Assembly (NCBI RefSeq): GCF_003049685.1
Contig: NZ_PYSY02000001.1
Span: 310,001-374,000 of the forward strand
Direction of reading: 5' to 3'
Source: Brucella pituitosa
Lineage (GTDB): Bacteria; Pseudomonadota; Alphaproteobacteria; Rhizobiales; Rhizobiaceae
DNA: 64,000 nucleotides
The notes beneath the pieces are model-generated. The model was not told the origin of the DNA. It did not search any database and saw only the letters and a list, made by a program, of their open reading frames with translations. The first letter of the stretch is position 1. Every line of letters starts with the position of its first letter. Position numbers and translations under genes: made by a program. Of this stretch, positions 9,415 to 16,900 are shown one piece after another.

Positions 9415-10341
9415 TCAATCCTTCATCTCATGCGCCCACGGCGGATTGGCACCCGCGCGGGAAACAGTGATGGCTGCAGCGCGAACGCCCAATGCCACGG
9501 CTGCATGAATCTGGTCTTCGTCGAGATTGGCGACTGCTTCCTTGGTCAGTAATCCTTGACCATGCAGGCTCGCGAGAATACCCGCATTGACAGTATCACC
9601 AGCCCCCACGGTATCCACCACATCGACCTTCACGCCGGGCACGCGAACAGTTGCCTTCGCAGTATAAGCATCGGCACCGTGCGCGCCTTTGGTGATGACG
9701 ATCAGCTTGGGACCAAGTTTGAGCCATTCGGCTGCAATCTCGTCGTGGCTGCCTTTTTCGCCGAACCAGTCGAGATCTTCGTCTGAAAGCTTAACGACAT
9801 CCGCGAGCGCGATCATGCGCTTCATGCGGGCGAGATGTTTTTCGCGCTTGGTGATGAAACCGGCACGAATGTTCGGGTCAAGGAACATGACCCGCTTTGA
9901 AGCTTCACGCGTCATCAGTGCTTCGTAGACACTGCCGCATGGCTCTGAAATCAGGCTGATACAGCCAAAAAGCAGTGCATCTATTGCGTCGTCTATCAGC
10001 GGTATGTCGCTTTCCGAAAGCATCCGCAATGCCGTGTTTTCATCGTAGAAAGCGTAGCGGGCCTGTCCGTCGACAAGCCGCACAAATGCCAGCGTTGTTG
10101 GTCGATCGGAGATTGCCGAATAGGAATAGTCAACATTCGAGCGCGCCAAGGCGTCGCGCAGCACTTCACCGAAGAAATCCGATGACAGGCCTGAGAAAAA
10201 TCCGGTCGGAACACTCAACCTGCCAAGTGCGATGGCCGTGTTGAACACCGAGCCACCAGCAAAGGGCACAAAGGCTGTTTCGCCTTCTGCCGTTTCGCGT
10301 GGCAACATATCAATCAGGGCTTCACCGCAGCATAGGATCAT
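9415..10341 (-). CDS. PfkB family carbohydrate kinase (fructokinase-type)
   Basis: A ribokinase/PfkB-family sugar kinase of 308 residues that would phosphorylate a sugar such as fructose with ATP. Seen: the N-terminal CCGEALIDMLP, the first PfkB signature region around AGGSVFNTAIALGRL, and the second signature DVVDTVGAGDTVNAGIL, which includes the catalytic aspartate and the anion-hole GAGD. The ATG at 10341 is preferred. The open frame continues upstream to 10416, but those 25 residues are translated from the adjoining palindromic repeat and match nothing in the family. No sugar transporter lies next to it, so the substrate is inferred only from its resemblance to fructokinases. Confidence 0.88.
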   Translation of the reverse strand: MILCCGEALIDMLPRETAEGETAFVPFAGGSVFNTAIALGRLSVPTGFFSGLSSDFFGEVLRDALARSNVDYSYSAISDRPTTLAFVRLVDGQARYAFYDENTALRMLSESDIPLIDDAIDALLFGCISLISEPCGSVYEALMTREASKRVMFLDPNIRAGFITKREKHLARMKRMIALADVVKLSDEDLDWFGEKGSHDEIAAEWLKLGPKLIVITKGAHGADAYTAKATVRVPGVKVDVVDTVGAGDTVNAGILASLHGQGLLTKEAVANLDEDQIHAAVALGVRAAAITVSRAGANPPWAHEMKD

Positions 10342-10360
10342 AGGGTCAACTCGGCTGTTG

Positions 10361-10466
10361 GAGCATTTCCAGCAAAAGTGCGAAGCGGTTTTGCGCAGGA
10401 CAATGCGTAAAAACAAACTGTTAGAGCAGTTCCGGTTATTTTGCCTTAAGTGGAACCGATCTAAAT
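10361..10466. repeat. Intergenic palindromic repeat, copy 3
   Basis: GAGCATTTCCAGCAAAAGTG begins the copy, followed by a GAAGCGGTTTTGCG segment, the linker AATGCGTAAAAACAAA, then a second imperfect hairpin AGAGCAGTTCC...GGAACCGATCT. It is the closest relative of the copies at 11.5 and 24.2 kb and lies in the leader of the kinase gene. Confidence 0.8.
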
Positions 10467-10500
10467 CGATTGAAGGTTAGAAAATAACGAACATAAACAC

Positions 10501-10532
10501 AAAAGCGCGGTGTTGTTCAACACAGCACTTTT
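10501..10532 (-). terminator. Probable terminator after the SDR gene
   Basis: On the minus strand AAAAGTGCTGTGTTG and CAACACCGCGCTTTT form a hairpin with few mismatches, followed by GTGTTTATG. It sits 10 bases past the stop of the dehydrogenase gene. Confidence 0.65.
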
Positions 10533-10541
10533 GCAAATTCG

Positions 10542-11333
10542 TTAAACGTGTTGACCACCATTGATGTGGATTTCCGAGCCGGTCACATAGGATGAAGCTT
10601 CGGAGCAGAGATAATAGATGGTCTCGGCCACTTCGGAGGTCTTTCCGAGGCGCCGCATGGGCAATTGTTCCACCAGCTTGTCTGTACCGGGCGACAGGAT
10701 TGCGGTGTCGATTTCGCCCGGGGCGATGGCATTCACTCGAATGCCATGAGGGCCAAAATCGGAAGCCATTTCGCGTGTAAGAGCTGCCAGTGCAGCCTTT
10801 GACGTCGCATAAGCGGTGCCTGCAAAGGGGTGAACGCGGCTGCCTGCAATGGATGTCACGTTGACCACTGAACCCTGCGCTGTTTCCAGTTCCTTGAACA
10901 GTCCGCGCGCCAGCATGATCGGCGCCATGAAGTTCACCTGAAACACATCACGCCATACAGCCATGGGCGTTTCAATTGAATTCAGGCGACGACCGCCTTC
11001 TGCTTTGGGTGAGATGCCAGCATTATTAACCAGTGCATGCAGCTTGCTGCCATTGGCTTCCAGCCTGCGGCGGATTTCAGCAATCGCTTTGCCGATGTCT
11101 TCCTGATCGGCCAGATCGACCTTTATGTGATCTTCCGGACCCGCTGGCCAAGGGCAGTTTTCGGCAAAATCCTGACGCGAGCAGGTAATGACGCGCCAAC
11201 CCGCGCGCGAGAAGCGCTTGACCGTGGCATGGCCAATGCCGCGACTTGCCCCTGTCAGCACCAGGGTCTTACGTTCCGCATCTGCCTTGGGAGCATCAGA
11301 CCGGGACGTATCAGTGTGGGAAACTGTAGACAT
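10542..11333 (-). CDS. Short-chain dehydrogenase/reductase
   Basis: A 263-residue classical SDR oxidoreductase with a Rossmann fold. Cofactor-binding TGASRGIGHA is at about residues 28-37, the structural LVNNAGIS motif near 105, the catalytic serine in VVNVTSIAGS and the catalytic YATSK tetrad motif near 175, followed by the family segment GIRVNAIAPGEIDT. The arginine in the TGASRG loop suggests an NADP preference, which is an inference. A GAGG ribosome-binding site lies 5 bases before the ATG. The N-terminal extension of about 20 residues (Ser/Thr/Asp rich) is longer than usual. The substrate is unknown; neighbours do not help. Confidence 0.88.
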   Translation of the reverse strand: MSTVSHTDTSRSDAPKADAERKTLVLTGASRGIGHATVKRFSRAGWRVITCSRQDFAENCPWPAGPEDHIKVDLADQEDIGKAIAEIRRRLEANGSKLHALVNNAGISPKAEGGRRLNSIETPMAVWRDVFQVNFMAPIMLARGLFKELETAQGSVVNVTSIAGSRVHPFAGTAYATSKAALAALTREMASDFGPHGIRVNAIAPGEIDTAILSPGTDKLVEQLPMRRLGKTSEVAETIYYLCSEASSYVTGSEIHINGGQHV

Positions 11334-11483
11334 GAAAACCTCACTCTCAATCCTTGAATAGACTAAGCCGCTCAGGATTTCGAGGGGAATTAGCAGCAGG
11401 CAATGCGTGGTGCTTCACTTGATCGCGAGGTCGGGTCGATCAGCGATCGCCCCGACTTTCCGAGAGGTTTGATCTGGCGCGCG

Positions 11484-11630
11484 TCTTTTCCGAAAACCGC
11501 TTCGCATTTTTCGGAATGCGCTCTCTTAAAGCATTTCCAGCAAAAGTGCGAAGCGGTTTTGCGTCGGATAATGCATAAAAACAAATAGTTAAAGCGGTTC
11601 CTACGATTCAGTCTTAACTGGAACCGCTTT
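11484..11630. repeat. Intergenic palindromic repeat, copy 4 (extended, three palindromic units)
   Basis: A leading unit TTTTCCGAAAACCGCTTCGC...GCGCTCTC is joined to AGCATTTCCAGCAAAAGTGC, the linker AATGCATAAAAACAAATAG, and a perfect 11-base inverted repeat AAAGCGGTTCC (11591-11601) / GGAACCGCTTT (11620-11630). The last arm includes two bases of the stop codon of the penicillin-binding protein gene. The inner loop ACGATTCAGTCTTAACT is nearly the same in the copy at 24.2 kb. Confidence 0.85.
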
Positions 11631-13809
11631 ATTGCGTATTGCCCATGATGATATCGAGCAATGTCGTTGAGTCGCGTTGCTGCGGTGGTGGACCGCCAAC
11701 ATTGCCGGGCGGTACTGGCGCGCCATTATCATTCACTGGATAGTTGGCTGGCACGCCGGATTGCTGCCCCTGTTGAACCGTATTGCGGGCGGCAGAATCA
11801 GGTGCCGGTGGCCAATAGCCGTCATCACCATTGCCTGCCATTGGCTGATCGCCATAGCCGCCTTGCGGAATCATGCCGGGTTCATATGGATTGTTTGGAT
11901 CGATACCGTCGCTGCCGCCGGGTACAACATTCTGAATATCGTAATGGCCCGGAAGTTCTGCGACTGGCACGCCCTTATGGGCTTCCTTCATGAACGTTTT
12001 CCAGGCGGCAACTGGAAGTGTGGAGCCGAAGACACGTTTCATGCCCTTGCCATCATCATTGCCGAACCAGACGCCGGTTGTGAGATTTGCGGTATAGCCG
12101 ACGAACCACGCATCGCGGAAGTTCTGACTGGTTCCGGTTTTCCCCGCTGCTGGCCAACCGAAAGCGGCACGTTTGGCGGTGCCATCTTCCACCGTACGAC
12201 GAAGCATCGCATTCATCATGCCGACATTGCGTTCATCGATCACGCGTGGGCCGACGCCATCTTCTCTCTGGTACAGAACCTTGCCTTCAGAATCCGTGAT
12301 CCTGGTAATGAAATACACCGGCGCACGATAACCACCGTTGGCAAAAGGCACATAGGCGTCAGCCAATTCCAGCAATGAGACTTCGGATGTGCCGAGTGCC
12401 AGCGAGGCGTTGGGTTCCAACTTCGACTGAACGCCAAGGCGGTGCGCGGTGTCAATCACGGTCTGTGGACCAACTTCCATGACCAGCTGCGCTGAAACGG
12501 AATTAAGCGAGTGAGACAAGGCGGTCGCCAGAGTCACTTCGCCCATATATTTGCCGTTGTCATTGCTCGGCGTCCATTTACCGATCCGCACAGGCGCATC
12601 GTTGCGGACAGAATCGGGTGTACGGCCTTGTTCGAGTGCTGTCAGATAGACGAAAGGCTTGAAGGACGAGGCGGGCTGACGGCGGGCGTCGGTGACGCGG
12701 TCGAACTGGCTGGCAGCATAATCATAACCGCCCACCAATGCGCGCACGGCACCCGTGCCGTCGATGGATACGAGCGCACCCTGGCTCACATTCATCTTTT
12801 TGCCATTTGCTGAAATCTGGTCCTTGATCGCTTCTTCGCCGGCACGCTGCAGATTGAGATCGACAGTGGTTTCAACCGTAATGTCAGTTTTCGTTTCGCC
12901 AATAAGCGCAGGAATCTCGGCAACCACCCGGTCGGCAAAATAGTTTTCAGAGCCTTGCCAGTAAGCCGCAGCGCGTGTTGGTGGCTCGCTTTCTGCGATG
13001 GCGACCTGACGGTCATCGATCATGCCTTCTTCGCGCATAGCGCCCAGCACCAGCTTGGCGCGGGCACTTGCGGCCTCTGGATCGCGCGCAGGCGAAAGAC
13101 GCGAAGGGGCTTTCAGAAGACCGGCAAGCGTTGCCGCTTCCATGAGGTTCACGTCCTTGGCAGATTTTCCGAAGTAGCGTCGCGAAGCCGCATCGACACC
13201 ATAGGCACCGGAACCGAGATAGACACGGTTCAGATACATCTCCAATATCTGCTCTTTGGTATATTTATGCTCAAGCCACAGAGCGAGCATCACTTCCTGC
13301 ACCTTGCGCTCAAGCGTGCGATCAGGCGAAAGGAAGAGGTTCTTGGCAAGCTGCTGTGTGAGTGTCGAACCACCCTGTACGGCGCGGCCAGAGGTTACAT
13401 TGGTAACAATTGCACGGGCGAGACCTATCGGATCAATACCGAAGTGCGACATGAAACGGCGGTCTTCGATTGCCATGACAGCTTGCGGAATGAATGGCGA
13501 CATCTCGTGCAGACCGACAGCTTCACCGCCCGTTGTGCCACGATTGGCAATGAGACTGCCCTGCACATCAACGATACGCACATTCGGAGGGCGATCTGGA
13601 ATGGTCCAGTCAGTTGTCGGCGGCATTTTGGCTGCGAAGTACACGAGCATGCCCGCAAAAGCGATACCGCCCCAAAGGCCGAGCACGAGACACCAGTAAA
13701 ATGCACGGCGAACAAATCCAAAAAAGCCGCCGCGTTTTTTGGGCGCGCGACGTGAACTGCGCGGTTCGCGATCTTTCGTCGGTTTGCTTTTACGCTGGGG
13801 ACGGGCCAT
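11629..13809 (-). CDS. Class A penicillin-binding protein (PBP1A family, transglycosylase/transpeptidase)
   Basis: A bifunctional peptidoglycan synthase anchored by one N-terminal membrane helix (FYWCLVLGLWGGIAFAGMLV). The transglycosylase domain carries the catalytic glutamate in AIEDRRFMSHFGID and the QGGSTLTQQLAKNLFL motif. The transpeptidase domain has SSFK (active serine), SLN, and KTGTS. The C-terminal tail of about 100 residues is rich in Pro, Gly and Asn. I set the start at 13809 (726 residues) because GAGGAGGAG lies just upstream of that ATG; the frame also allows an ATG at 13908 (759 residues) with a weaker site, and the GAGGAGGAG could simply be codons for glutamates. The stop codon falls within the palindromic repeat. 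Two inverted repeats lie upstream. Confidence 0.93.
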   Translation of the reverse strand: MARPQRKSKPTKDREPRSSRRAPKKRGGFFGFVRRAFYWCLVLGLWGGIAFAGMLVYFAAKMPPTTDWTIPDRPPNVRIVDVQGSLIANRGTTGGEAVGLHEMSPFIPQAVMAIEDRRFMSHFGIDPIGLARAIVTNVTSGRAVQGGSTLTQQLAKNLFLSPDRTLERKVQEVMLALWLEHKYTKEQILEMYLNRVYLGSGAYGVDAASRRYFGKSAKDVNLMEAATLAGLLKAPSRLSPARDPEAASARAKLVLGAMREEGMIDDRQVAIAESEPPTRAAAYWQGSENYFADRVVAEIPALIGETKTDITVETTVDLNLQRAGEEAIKDQISANGKKMNVSQGALVSIDGTGAVRALVGGYDYAASQFDRVTDARRQPASSFKPFVYLTALEQGRTPDSVRNDAPVRIGKWTPSNDNGKYMGEVTLATALSHSLNSVSAQLVMEVGPQTVIDTAHRLGVQSKLEPNASLALGTSEVSLLELADAYVPFANGGYRAPVYFITRITDSEGKVLYQREDGVGPRVIDERNVGMMNAMLRRTVEDGTAKRAAFGWPAAGKTGTSQNFRDAWFVGYTANLTTGVWFGNDDGKGMKRVFGSTLPVAAWKTFMKEAHKGVPVAELPGHYDIQNVVPGGSDGIDPNNPYEPGMIPQGGYGDQPMAGNGDDGYWPPAPDSAARNTVQQGQQSGVPANYPVNDNGAPVPPGNVGGPPPQQRDSTTLLDIIMGNTQ

Positions 13810-13936
13810 GCGCTCCTCCTCATCGACGCGAAACACGTCCTCTTCCTGTTCCTGCGACTTGCCGAAGGAAGGTTCGATACGTCCGTTTCTGCCGTCTCGC
13901 GATGCCATGTCGTTCTAGATCCGCCCACCTGCTTAT

Positions 13937-14034
13937 CGGTTACTGGTTTTGTAACCGCTTAATTCATCAACCCGCATATATCGAGGGCGTTTATCGCCTG
14001 AAGGGTAAATGCGGCAGTTTAAAGGGGGGTAAAC
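13937..14034 (-). promoter_or_regulatory. Two inverted repeats upstream of the PBP1A gene, possible operators
   Basis: CGGTTAC and GTAACCG (13937-13957, 7-base spacer) form one perfect inverted repeat. About 60 bases further, GTTTA AAGGGGGG TAAAC forms another. They lie in the 165-base leader region between the porin terminator and the PBP1A gene. A regulator-binding role is only inferred; no known consensus was recognised. Confidence 0.35.
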
Positions 14035-14073
14035 TCCGCATTCACAAAAAATAACGGTGTTGGAGCGCAAAAG

Positions 14074-14099
14074 AAAAGGCCCTGCAGAGCAGGGCCTTT
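14074..14099 (-). terminator. Terminator after the porin gene
   Basis: Minus strand AAAGGCCCTGC, loop TCT, GCAGGGCCTTTTCTTTTG: perfect arms with a T-rich tail, 27 bases past the stop codon. Confidence 0.9.
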
Positions 14100-14125
14100 C
14101 CAAAAATTCATCTGATCAGGTCAGA

Positions 14126-14821
14126 TTAGAACTTGTATGCAACGCCGAGACGAACTTCGTTGGTCTTGAACTTGTCGCGAATGCTGACTGGTCCACCGAA
14201 ATCGAAATCCTTATGACCGTAATCGGTGTAACGGTATTCAAGGCGAACGATGACGTTGTCAGTTGCTGCGTAGTCAACACCTGCGCCAGCGGTCCAGCCG
14301 GTAAGGGTCTTGCTCTGTGAAACGCTGTCTACACCATTATCGAGTGTGTTCTTGACGCTGCCGAATGCAACACCACCAGCAATGTACGGCAGGAAGCGGT
14401 CAACTGCATAACCTGCACGGGCACGAACCGCACCCGACCAACGCAGCTTGCTTTCAAGCTCAACGCCGGTATCCACACCAGCATCGTCAAAGATCGATGC
14501 GCTATCCTTGAGGTTGTTGTAGGTCACGTCACCGTCGATACCCAGAACAACGCTGTTGCCGAGGTCGAAGTTGTAACCTGCATAGAGGCCACCGAGGAAG
14601 CCATCTGGCTTGACGTTACCGAGGTCGAAGCCATCAGTGTCGAAGCGCGACTTGCCCCAGCCGTAACCGATCTGGCCACCGAGGTAAGCGCCGTTCCATG
14701 TAAAGGAAGGAGCGACGATGACTGGAGCTGGTTCTTCGTAAACTACAGCGTCAGCTGCCTTTGCGCCAGTTGCAGCAAGAAGAGCAACAGTGGATGCGAG
14801 AAGAAGAGACTTGAGCTTCAT
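14126..14821 (-). CDS. Omp25/Omp31-type outer-membrane beta-barrel protein
   Basis: A 231-residue outer-membrane protein. A Sec signal peptide (MKLKSLLLASTVALLAATGAKA, cut after AKA) precedes a mature protein with alternating amphipathic strands, GAYLGGQIGYGWGKS near the start, and a terminal aromatic residue in LGVAYKF, as expected for BAM-dependent insertion. The family of 25-31 kDa Brucella porin-like proteins shares EEPAPVIVAPSFTWNGAYLG-like sequence after the signal. The ATG at 14821 has a strong AAAGGAG site 7 bases upstream; the longer frame to 14869 has no such support. Such proteins are major surface antigens and bind LPS in relatives. Monocistronic, with its own terminator. Whether it is closer to Omp25 or Omp31 is not decided here. 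Confidence 0.9.
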   Translation of the reverse strand: MKLKSLLLASTVALLAATGAKAADAVVYEEPAPVIVAPSFTWNGAYLGGQIGYGWGKSRFDTDGFDLGNVKPDGFLGGLYAGYNFDLGNSVVLGIDGDVTYNNLKDSASIFDDAGVDTGVELESKLRWSGAVRARAGYAVDRFLPYIAGGVAFGSVKNTLDNGVDSVSQSKTLTGWTAGAGVDYAATDNVIVRLEYRYTDYGHKDFDFGGPVSIRDKFKTNEVRLGVAYKF

Positions 14822-15074
14822 AATAAATCTCCTTTGGAGAACGGGGAGTTCGAAATCTGTTGCACCCAATATAAGCGATTGACGAAAAGAGTCTGTAGCA
14901 AGAAGGTCACAGTCGCGTAATTGCCGCAGAAGTTGCGCACAGAATCGTGATTAGCTCGAATAGCTGATGTTATTGGTTACCAAATGCTTAAAATCCACGG
15001 TTGCATTCTGCGAGGATGTCTTTGCAATCGATATTGAGATATAGGGTGCGGATATCGGGCGCGGAGAAAATGAA

Positions 15075-16226
15075 ATGGGTGGGGCAACCGGGGCTGTACA
15101 GCGGGTCGACTGGGTCGATATTGCCAAGGGTATTTGCATTATCTTCGTCGTCATGATGCATTCCACGCTGGGCGTGGAAAAGGCGGCAGGCTCTGAAGGC
15201 TGGATGCATCATGTCGTGGCCTTCGCCAAGCCTTTCCGCATGCCCGACTTCTTCCTGATCTCCGGCCTGTTTCTCAGCCTCGTCATTGACAGGCCATGGC
15301 GGCGCTATCTCGATCGTAAGGTCGTACACTTTTTGTATTTCTATATCTTATGGCTGACGATCCAGTTTGCATTCAAAGCACCAGCAATTGGAAGTGAGGC
15401 AGGTATTGCCGGTGTTGTCGAAGCCTACCTCATGGCCTTCATTGAGCCTTTCGGAACGCTCTGGTTCATTTACATTCTGCCGGTCTTTTTCATTGCGACA
15501 CGCTTGTTGAAGCGTGTGCCTGTCGGTCTGACCTTTGCCTTGTTGGCTATTCTGGAAATTCTGCCCATCCATACCGGCTGGACGATGATTGACGAGTTCT
15601 GCTCGCGTTTTGTTTATTTTTTCGCAGGCTATGCCTTCGCGCCCCTGATTTTCCGCATCGCGGATTGGCTGCGTCAGCGTCCGGTTGCGGGAATAGTTGG
15701 GCTGCTTATCTGGGGGCTGATCGAATATAAGCTGGTCTTCACGCCAATACCAGAAAGCCTCGCCTCTCTCATCGCTCCTGCTGGTGATCTTTTGAACGGG
15801 CGAGGGGCAGTGAGCGATCTTCCGATCATGTCGCTTTTGCTTGGGCTGATTGGAGCATTGGCGATTATTTCGATATCATCGCTGCTGAGTTTGCTTTCGG
15901 ATAAAAACTGGCTGCATCGCGGGCTAAGCTGGCTCGGCGCGCATTCAATCGTCGTCTATCTGGCATTCTTCCTACCGATGGCGATTGCCCGGACAATTCT
16001 TTTGAAAGTTGGCTTTCTGGATGTCGGAACGGTTTCACTGCTGACGACCGCAAGCGGTGTTATCGGTCCGGTCGTTCTCTACGGGCTTATTCAATGGACT
16101 GGTTTTGGACAGTTCCTGTTCCGTCGTCCGGCATGGGCTTATATTGATCGCGCTCCGCAAAAGAAAACGGCGGCTCAAGCGCATCCCGAAAAGTGTGAAA
16201 CGGTTTTCGGGCAGGATGCGCGTTAA
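15075..16226 (+). CDS. Acyltransferase 3 family integral membrane protein
   Basis: A 383-residue polytopic inner-membrane acyltransferase of the Acyl_transf_3 family, which O-acylates extracytoplasmic glycans or lipids. Seen: the N-terminal RVDWVDIAKGICIIFVVMMH with the conserved catalytic-type histidine, a PDFFLISGLFLSL block with the usual FxxSG pattern, RYLDRKVVHFLYFY, and about ten hydrophobic segments. GGAG lies 10 bases before the ATG. Its substrate is unknown; cyclic glucan, LPS or peptidoglycan are all conceivable in this organism. The last 16 codons (encoding HPEKCETVFGQDAR and flanking residues) are read from a palindromic repeat copy, so the natural C-terminus has probably been replaced or extended by repeat sequence. 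Confidence 0.85.
   Translation: MGGATGAVQRVDWVDIAKGICIIFVVMMHSTLGVEKAAGSEGWMHHVVAFAKPFRMPDFFLISGLFLSLVIDRPWRRYLDRKVVHFLYFYILWLTIQFAFKAPAIGSEAGIAGVVEAYLMAFIEPFGTLWFIYILPVFFIATRLLKRVPVGLTFALLAILEILPIHTGWTMIDEFCSRFVYFFAGYAFAPLIFRIADWLRQRPVAGIVGLLIWGLIEYKLVFTPIPESLASLIAPAGDLLNGRGAVSDLPIMSLLLGLIGALAIISISSLLSLLSDKNWLHRGLSWLGAHSIVVYLAFFLPMAIARTILLKVGFLDVGTVSLLTTASGVIGPVVLYGLIQWTGFGQFLFRRPAWAYIDRAPQKKTAAQAHPEKCETVFGQDAR
16179..16221. repeat. Palindromic repeat, copy 5, inside the end of a coding sequence
   Basis: GCGCATCC (16179-16186) pairs with GGATGCGC (16214-16221), with an inner CCGAAAA...TTTTCGG stem and an AGTGTGAAACGG core shared with the other copies. The acyltransferase frame runs through it and stops 3 bases later. 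Confidence 0.75.
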
Positions 16227-16259
16227 AGAAAACGGCATGAGAGAGCTATCTCTCATGCC
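16222..16259 (-). terminator. Terminator after the RNase D-type gene
   Basis: Perfect 11-base arms GGCATGAGAGA (16234) and TCTCTCATGCC (16249) with a 4-base loop; on the minus strand they are followed by GTTTTCTTTAACG. It lies between two convergent genes and may act in both directions. Confidence 0.8.
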
Positions 16260-16272
16260 GCCGTCTGATGCT

Positions 16273-16890
16273 TTATGAGTGAGCGAAAATATCCGTCTCC
16301 GGCCAACCCATCAGATCAAGTTCCGAGCGGGTTGGCAGGAATTTGAAGCAGGCTTCAGCCTGTTTCGCGCGGCCATCACGCTCCAGGCGTTTCTCGAATA
16401 CTGCTTTCAGGCGATGCAGATAAAGCACGTCTGAGGCGGCATAATCGAGTTGGGCCTGCGAAAGCACTTCTGCCGCCCAATCAGATGATTGCTGCTGTTT
16501 GGAAATCGAAACATCGAGAAGCTCGTTGCAGATTTCCTTCAAACCATGACGATCCGTATAGGTGCGGGTGAGCTTCGATGCGATCTTCGTGCAGAAGACC
16601 GGCTGCGGCATGGTGCCAAAAGCATGTGCCAGCACTGCAAGGTCGAACCGTCCATAATGAAAGATCTTGGTGATCGAACGATCTTTCAACAGCTTGACCA
16701 GATTGGGGGCCTTTTTCTGTCCGGCTTCGATCTGGATCACATCTGCCGTGCCGTCGCCGGGCGAGATCTGAACGACGCAAAGCCTGTCGCGATGTGGGTT
16801 CAGGCCGAGCGTTTCGGTGTCGATAGCGACTGCATCAACCTGATAATTATCCAGATCGGGCAAATCGTGTTTGTGAAAACGGATCGTCAT
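16273..16890 (-). CDS. RNase D-type 3'-5' exonuclease (DEDD superfamily, catalytic domain only)
   Basis: A 205-residue exonuclease. The first acidic motif is VAIDTETLGL (about residues 21-30), the second FHYGRFDLAVL, and the third YAASDVLYLHRL with the tyrosine of the DEDDy subtype, so all catalytic residues are present. Full-length RNase D has C-terminal HRDC domains and about 370-380 residues; this one has none, like the short paralogue common in Rhizobiales. A role in RNA 3' trimming is inferred from the family. An AAGGAAAA ribosome-binding site precedes the ATG. It follows the dipeptidase gene by 10 bases on the same strand, so they are likely co-transcribed. Confidence 0.88.
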   Translation of the reverse strand: MTIRFHKHDLPDLDNYQVDAVAIDTETLGLNPHRDRLCVVQISPGDGTADVIQIEAGQKKAPNLVKLLKDRSITKIFHYGRFDLAVLAHAFGTMPQPVFCTKIASKLTRTYTDRHGLKEICNELLDVSISKQQQSSDWAAEVLSQAQLDYAASDVLYLHRLKAVFEKRLERDGRAKQAEACFKFLPTRSELDLMGWPETDIFAHS

Positions 16891-16900
16891 ATAGTTTTCC

